DNA of 64,000 nt from Periglandula ipomoeae IasaF13 (Eukaryota > Ascomycota > Sordariomycetes > Hypocreales > Clavicipitaceae): positions 123,178 to 187,177 of the forward strand of contig AFRD01000007.1 of NCBI GenBank assembly GCA_000222875.2. The letters run 5' to 3'. Numbering within the stretch: position 1 is the first letter of the stretch; the number at the start of each line of letters is the position of its first letter. The notes beneath the pieces are model-generated. The model did no database searches and was not told the origin of the DNA. It saw only the letters and a program-made list of their open reading frames with translations. The position numbers and the translations under genes are program-made. This document shows positions 58,343-64,000 of this stretch, in pieces.

Positions 58343-61261
58343 ATGCTGTCCAGCTTGGAGCTCATAGCCGTGGCCGCGGGCATCCTCTCAATCGGGACTG
58401 CCAGCCCAACCCCGGAAAACTTTCAGAAGAGAGAAATTTACGATCCTGCTTATTATGCGCCTGCCTACTACCCAGCACCATATGGCGGATGGGTGGCGGA
58501 CTGGGGAGACAGCTATCACAAGGCAAGGAAGTTGGTCGATAGCATGACTCTGGCGGAAAAAACCAACATCACTGCCGGAATTGGTATATTCATGGGTGAG
58601 TTTGTTCCTATACCAACCTTTAACAAACAGACCAATACTGACATTACTTGACAGGGTAAGTATTCGATATAAAACAATCTGCAATCATATGTTCCTTTTC
58701 CTAAGAGATTTTATCATCATTCTCCTCTTCGCAGAGAAATGTTCTCCGCTAACTCTAGCAGGCATTGTAATGGCAACACTGGTTCTGCTCTCCGAGTCGG
58801 ATTTCCCCAGCTCTGCTTAAATGATGCACACAATGGCGTTCGGCAAGCAGACAATGTCACAGTCTTTCCAGACGGTATCACTACAGGTGCCACATTCGAC
58901 AAGAAGCTCATGTACCAGCGAGGTGTCGCCATCGGCAAGGAGGCTCGCGGCAAAGGCGTCAACGTCTGGCTGGGCCCAACGGTCGGCCCCATCGGGCGCA
59001 AGCCCAAAGGCGGACGCAACTGGGAGGGCTTTGGAGCCGATCCTTCCCTACAAGCAGTTGCTGCTCGTGAGACCATCAAGGGCGTGCAGGAGCAAGGTGT
59101 CATTGCGACCATCAAGCACTTTATTGGCAATGAACAGGAAATGTACCGCATGTACAACCCGTTTCAGTATGGGTACAGTTCAAACATTGGTATGGCCGTA
59201 GACCTGGATCCCTCCCTGCTACGCATTGACTAATCTTCTTCACAGACGATCATGCCCTTCACGAGATTTATATGTGGCCGTTTGCAGAAGGTGTTCGTGC
59301 CGGTGTTGGATCAGTCATGACTGCGTACAATGCTGTAAGTTTCTGGGCACACGGCAACATTCACTGAGAACCAGATGCTAAAATGATTATAGGTCAATAG
59401 CACGGCATGCAGTCAGCACCCGTACCTCATCAACGGACTGTTGAAGGACGAGCTCGGTTTCCAGGGCTTCGTCATGACCGATTGGCTCGCTCACATGTCT
59501 GGCGTGGCGTCAGCCCTCGCTGGGCTGGATATGGACATGCCTGGCGACGTGCAGATACCCCTGTTTGGCAGCTCTTTCTGGATGTATGAGCTCACTAGGT
59601 CGGTCCTGAATGGCTCAGTGCCTATGGATAGGCTGAACGACATGGCAACCCGCATCGTGGCTACTTGGTATCAGATGGGCCAAGACAAGAACTTTCCCGA
59701 GGTCAACTTCGACGTCAACACAAAAGATGAAAAAGGATATCTCTACCCAGCTGCGTTCCCGGACTCACCTCGAGGGGTCGTGAATCATTTCGTTCCCGTC
59801 CAAGCTGACCACGATATTATCGCGCGCCAGGTTGCGCAAGACGCCATTACGTTGCTGAAGAATACCAACAACCTGTTGCCACTCGACACGTCACGCCCTT
59901 TGAAGATCTTTGGTACTGGGGCTAAAGCCAATGCGGCTGGCCCGAATGCCTGCGTAGACCGAAATTGCAACAAAGGCACTCTTGGGCAGGGATGGGGATC
60001 TGGCACTGTCGAGTATATGTACTTGGATGACCCGATAACTGCCATTCAAGCGCGTGCTGGAGACGTCAAGTTCTATAACTCGGATAAGTTTCCGTCTGGT
60101 ATCGACGCCCCTACGGAAGAAGATGTTGCGCTTGTCTTCATCACGTCTGACGCCGGCGAGAACACCTACACCGTCGAGGGCAATCATGGCGACAGAGACG
60201 CATCGGGGCTCTATGCCTGGTATCACGGTGATGAGTTGGTTCAAGCTGCTGCAGCCAAGTACAGCAACGTGGTTGTAGTTGCACACACTGTCGGGCCGCT
60301 CATTCTTGAGAAGTGGATTTCTCTTCCTTCTGTCAAGTCGGTTCTGATTGCCCACTTGCCGGGCCAAGAAGCAGGCAGGTCTCTAGCCGAAGTAATATTT
60401 GGCGACGTATCACCGAGTGGGCATCTGCCCTATTCCATCACCAAAAAGGAGGAAGATATGCCCAAGAGCGTCACCAAGCTGATCGACTACGCGCTCCTGT
60501 ACCAGGCCCAAGACACGTACAGTGAGGGCTTGTATATCGACTACAGATGGTTGAACAAGAATGGAATTCGGCCACGCTATGCATTCGGCCACGGTCTCAG
60601 CTACACCAACTTCACTTACTCCAACGGCACAATCACCAAAGTGACCCAGATGAGCAAAACACCCCCTGCTAGGTCACCCAAGACGGGCATTCTTGAATAC
60701 AATCAGACCATTCCGGCTGCAATCGAGGCAGTCAAACCCGAGGGTTTTCACAAGGTATGGCGATACTTGTACTCGTGGCTGAGTCTTTCAGACGCCGAGC
60801 GCGCGGTCAAGGACGGCAGTAAGAAGAAGTATCGATACCCCGAAGGTTACTCGACCGACCAGAAGCCGGGCCCCCGTGCAGGTGGCGGGGAAGGAGGAAA
60901 TCCTGCTCTATGGGATGTTGCGTACAAATTCACCGTGACGGTTACCAATAGTGGGCAGAAGCATTCCGGCAAAGCCTCTGTGCAGGCATACCTCCAGTTT
61001 CCACGAGACACTGGCTACGAAACGCCCATCCTGCAACTGCGAGATTTCGAAAAGACCAAGACGCTCGCGCCTGGGGAGAGCACAACTGTCGAGCTGCAGC
61101 TGACGAGGAAGGACCTCAGTGTCTGGGACGTAGAGCTCCAGGACTGGGTCATCCCGGCGGTGGATGGGGCGTACAATATTTGGATCGGCAACGCCAGCGA
61201 TGACTTGGTTGTGTGCTGTCACGCCCTCAGCTTGAAGTGCGAGGTTGTCATCAAGGGGTGA
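58343..61261 (+). CDS. secreted GH3 beta-glucosidase; model needs a one-nucleotide exon
   Basis: Exons 58343-58595, 58655 (single G), 58762-59189, 59246-59334 and 59393-61261 sum to 2640 nt, 879 residues. A signal peptide is present (MLSSLELIAVAAGILSIGTAS). The GH3 N-terminal barrel has KGVNVWLGPTVGPIGR, AKHFIGNEQE-type IKHFIGNEQEMYR and the nucleophile in GFVMTDW (Asp287). The second domain and a C-terminal fibronectin-III-like domain follow (FGHGLSYTNFTYS, then YKFTVTVTNSGQKHSGKASV). The conserved G-x-C-x-GNTG block is rebuilt as MGHCNGNTG only if the single G between two well-formed introns is kept. Several NxS/T sites fit secretion. It hydrolyses terminal beta-glucosyl residues, for example cellobiose, outside the cell. 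Confidence 0.9.
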
Positions 61262-61496
61262 TGGATGATATCACATGTACGCAAGTAGCACCTTAACTGT
61301 TCCGTAGGCAATGCTTTATTCTCGTCATAAATGTGCCTGTGAGTGAATCTAGAGTGGCGGTTTTGATGTAGTAATGCAAATGATACAGTGCGCGATGGGG
61401 GGCAATCGCTCATCCATCGCAAAGCACTCCTGCCCAAGCTTTCGTCGTGGCGTAGTATACAAACCCCCAACCCCCCCCTTCAACTTTGACTCAGCC

Positions 61497-61925
61497 CTAG
61501 TGAGCCAATTGCTTCCGTCCCTTCAGTCTCCTCCTCAGAAGAATCTTTCTCCCCGTCCGGCTCCGCATTCTATACAAGAACCCGTGTCTTCGCTTCTGAA
61601 CCAATCTCGTATGGCCATTCATGGTGTTTCGCGGACCAAAGCGCAATTGCAGACCGCACAGCGCGGGATTTGACGAGACAGCGCTCTGAGAGACGACATC
61701 GACGGCTTCGGCTGTGGCTGTGGCAGGCGAGGGAGCGAAGCTCGTGAGGTTTGGTCGACGAAGAGGCGTGAGGGATGGTCGGAGCGGGGAGAGGGTCGTG
61801 AATAATCTGGCATCGTTAGCTGGGACGGGGGGTCAATTGAGGAAGGTATCTTACCGAGGAGTTTGAGAGAAGCGTTTGGGTAGGAGGGGGAGCGCAGGGC
61901 GCGCGAGGCGCGTCAGGAACTGCAT
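61497..61925 (-). CDS. MRPL34: mitochondrial large-subunit ribosomal protein bL34m
   Basis: Exons 61925-61855 and 61806-61497 (48-nt intron with GTAAGA, branch GCTAAC, acceptor GCCAG) encode 126 residues. The N-terminus is a typical mitochondrial presequence (MQFLTRLARPALPLLPKRFS). The C-terminal 45 residues are the bL34 domain: NTMNGHTRLVQKRRHGFLYR followed by MRSRTGRKILLRRRLKGRK, ending AH, matching the bacterial pattern of a short basic helix-turn-helix ending in RRxxGR. It is a component of the mitoribosome near the exit tunnel region. The gene is easy to miss because both exons are short and other frames are longer. Convergent with the GH3 gene, 236 bp away. Confidence 0.9.
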
Positions 61926-62581
61926 TGTGATGTGGTTGATGAAGGTTTGAAGGTTTGATGGAGCAAGCTGGTGATGGACTGAGGAAGGAGTTTGGGAAAT
62001 TTTGAGGGTGCGTGATTGGTCGGGTGTTTGATGTGGGGCAACCTCTAGGACGAGAATGAGGTTCGCTGGGATAGCAATGAGGACGTTGTAACCAATACTG
62101 ATGATGAAACGTAACTACTAGATACGATTCGACTAGTCATTCTACGCAGAAGGACTACTTCTCACAAGTTTTACTGTTCGTCTCGTATTGGCTGGAAATC
62201 CACAATCATCACCGGCTCGATGCGTGGGTGCAGAGTTGATGTAAGTGAGCATGGAACCTGCCAAGACGGGATGGACCAACTTCAAGCGGCATCGTCAATG
62301 GGAAACTTGCGAAATGCAAACGGAACTAGAAAACAGGCAATAATTCTCTGCCGAGAAATGATTACCCTTATTTCTTGTTGATGACTCGCACATCATCGCC
62401 TCGAGCACAATGGATCACGCAATCAAGCACCAGTGATGAATGCCAAGCGGTCGTGGATCATTTGTTCTGTTCCTCTTCCCCTTTCAAGCTGTCCAGTCTC
62501 AATTCTATACCGACTCATTTGATCCTTTTACGCACAAAGAACCAGCAATCGCCTATCTTCACGGCAGGGCTTCCTTGAAGC
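61926..62581. other. intergenic stretch, no gene seen
   Basis: Contains the bL34m promoter on the left and the 3' flank of the Cys-rich secreted protein gene on the right. Confidence 0.45.
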
Positions 62582-63034
62582 TCAGATGCACAATCCTCCA
62601 CAAGGAACGCCAACCGTGCACACCATCGTCGGCGTACACGTGCTCTTGGGCAGACAAGGCTTGTCGTTACCCATCGTGCATGGCGTTGGCGTGAAAGACG
62701 GCGCCGTCCCTACACACGCGCCTCCGCAAGGATGACCTTTTGTGCACACCATCGTTGGCGTACATGTGCTTCCCTTGGAACACTGGTGCTTCTTGCCCAT
62801 AGTGCAGGGAGAGTAGCTCGGCGTGGTGAGCGTCGCGATGCACTCGCCGCCCCAGGGTTTTCCAGGCGTGCAAGTCTGGGTGGGAGTGCAGGTCCATGAT
62901 GTCGGGCAGGGTCTGTTGTCGCCGATGGTGCAGGGGATCGTGTACTGAGCGGGCGGAGTGGTCGTAGTTGGCGATCCCAGGCCGCAGAGCGAGAGGGGGA
63001 TGAATGGTAGAAGGAGTATGAAAGACGAATACAT
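62582..63034 (-). CDS. small secreted Cys-rich protein with three tandem repeats
   Basis: A single exon of 150 residues. It has an N-terminal signal peptide (MYSSFILLLPFIPLSLCGLG) and then three tandem repeats of about 42 residues with the pattern PCTxGxxxxCxxxxTCTPTxxC, continued by TxGxPxGGxC; the last repeat is cut after the final Cys. Repeats 2 and 3 are more alike than repeat 1, whose CGG has become WGG. Five or six cysteines per repeat suggest disulfide-bonded units. A TATA-like CTATATAGAG lies at about 63148-63157, upstream on the same strand. Size, secretion and Cys content fit a fungal effector or extracellular binding protein; no family name can be given. Confidence 0.8.
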   Translation of the reverse strand: MYSSFILLLPFIPLSLCGLGSPTTTTPPAQYTIPCTIGDNRPCPTSWTCTPTQTCTPGKPWGGECIATLTTPSYSPCTMGKKHQCSKGSTCTPTMVCTKGHPCGGACVGTAPSFTPTPCTMGNDKPCLPKSTCTPTMVCTVGVPCGGLCI

Positions 63035-63867
63035 TGTTGCTCGGCTCGATCAGATGAGACTTGCTAACTTGTATGATATAGTGACTGCGGCGTCGTATTG
63101 AGATGCTGGATGGCTCAAGAAATGGAAAACACGACGGCGGTCATAGCTCTATATAGACAGTCGAACACCGTTCCGCAGCTATCGACTATGCACGGCATCT
63201 ATTTTCCGAACCCAGGGACCAGGGATGAGGAGCGGCTGAGAACTGGATTCTGCATGATGCTCGATACAGCAGGCCGGATGACCTGACCTCGACCGCCCTT
63301 GGAATGACGCTCCAGGGCAGGATTTCGTGGATAGATTCCTGTCAAATATATGCACACCTTGTAACTGTTTCGTATTTCGCCCGAAATAATGCAATCCAAC
63401 TTCCAACTGCCAATGGCATTACACTTCGTCGCAGCCACGCCCAACCACATGTCGTGACTTCTAAGCTCCGACAAATAGAATGCATCGAAGAACTGAAGAC
63501 TGTCTGCAGGTCTCCTATCGCACCAATTGTGGCTGCTGCGGCTGTTCTGCCCGACCATGCAAAACCAGATTGCTTGCTGGTCAACTGTCAAATGGCGATG
63601 CGGCATGGAGCATGTGCCCATGGTAGCTGAGGCCGCGGTCGGCATATCATTGTGCCCTGCTTACGGTTTGTGACACCGAGTGTCCTGCGTGCCGTGGATG
63701 AATAAATGGAAGAAAGAGAGAAAAGACGCAAAACCCCACGACATGGACGGTATTTGACAGCCCTACGCCCGGAAATCGGCTCTTGGCAAGTTCTGGAGAA
63801 ATGGTTGGTCGAGGCCACCCGACCACGCGATGGCCCGAAACCGCATGTCCAAGGAGGCTATAGATAA
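63035..63867. promoter_or_regulatory. upstream region of the secreted protein gene
   Basis: Apart from the TATA-like site near 63150 nothing was recognised. Open frames here are short and overlapping in several frames, without family resemblance. Confidence 0.4.
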
Positions 63868-64000
63868 CATAAGGGTTGGTATAACTAGTAACCTAATAGA
63901 TACTCTACTCTATATATTAATCTAATAAATACTCTACTAAATATTAATTAGCCTATTTAAAATAATTAATATATAATAGATTATTTATTAATTATTAATT
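63868..64000. other. abrupt AT-rich tract at the window end
   Basis: From about 63868 the sequence becomes almost pure A and T, with many TpA steps and a 16-bp imperfect direct repeat (TAATAGATACTCTACT near 63895, TAATAAATACTCTACT about 31 bp later). This is what the edge of an AT-rich, possibly RIP-mutated repeat block looks like in filamentous ascomycetes. Confidence 0.6.

Overview
The window is nuclear DNA of a filamentous ascomycete, most likely a Sordariomycete and plausibly Hypocreales. The signs are short introns (about 40-120 nt, GTRAGT donors, CTRAC/CTGAC branch sites), CT-rich leaders, a Zn2Cys6 regulator, a Dal5-type transporter, a GPI-anchored wall protein and small Cys-rich secreted proteins. 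Nothing is bacterial or viral. No CRISPR array, rRNA or confident tRNA gene was seen. Exon borders were placed by hand from splice signals, reading phase and family motifs; for most genes the summed exon length is divisible by three, which supports the model.

Region 0-31 kb is conserved housekeeping DNA. In order: a ZW10/Dsl1 tether subunit (-), an M16 metalloprotease (+), the CaaX protease Ste24 (-), a taxilin (-), the mitochondrial presequence protease Cym1/PreP (+), a 3.9-kb gene-poor stretch leading to ornithine decarboxylase (+), translation factor eEF1B (+), and the nucleotide-excision-repair partners RAD16 (-) and RAD7 (+), which sit head to head. A secreted class-3 lipase/feruloyl-esterase-like gene (-) closes this part.

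Region 32-56 kb is accessory and looks eroded. It holds an M3 oligopeptidase with two internal stops, a GFA-fold protein, a Zn2Cys6 regulator, then a gentisate-type aromatic catabolic group: a fumarylpyruvate-hydrolase-like FAH gene, gentisate 1,2-dioxygenase and an anion:cation symporter. Each of these last three carries one apparent disabling change (TGA, lost splice donor, TGA). Further on lie two surface/secreted low-complexity protein genes, a diverged direct repeat (about 45.9 and 51.4 kb), a tRNA-like folded element, a two-domain GFA protein with a +1 frameshift, and a GT64 glycosyltransferase with two +1 frameshifts. No such stop or exon frameshift was seen in the core genes, although two of them (ZW10/Dsl1 and RAD7) have awkward intron borders.

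Region 58-64 kb carries a secreted GH3 beta-glucosidase whose model needs a one-nucleotide exon, a short spliced gene for mitochondrial ribosomal protein bL34m, and a three-repeat Cys-rich secreted protein. The last 130 bp switch abruptly to very AT-rich DNA, as at the edge of an AT-rich (possibly RIP-mutated) block.

The most interesting points are the cluster-wide decay of a gentisate pathway, the divergent RAD16/RAD7 pair with a RAD7 start codon that only forms by splicing, the one-nucleotide exon in the GH3 gene, an 86-codon in-frame extension directly behind the taxilin stop codon, and a secreted protein built from four copies of an unrecognised Cys module.
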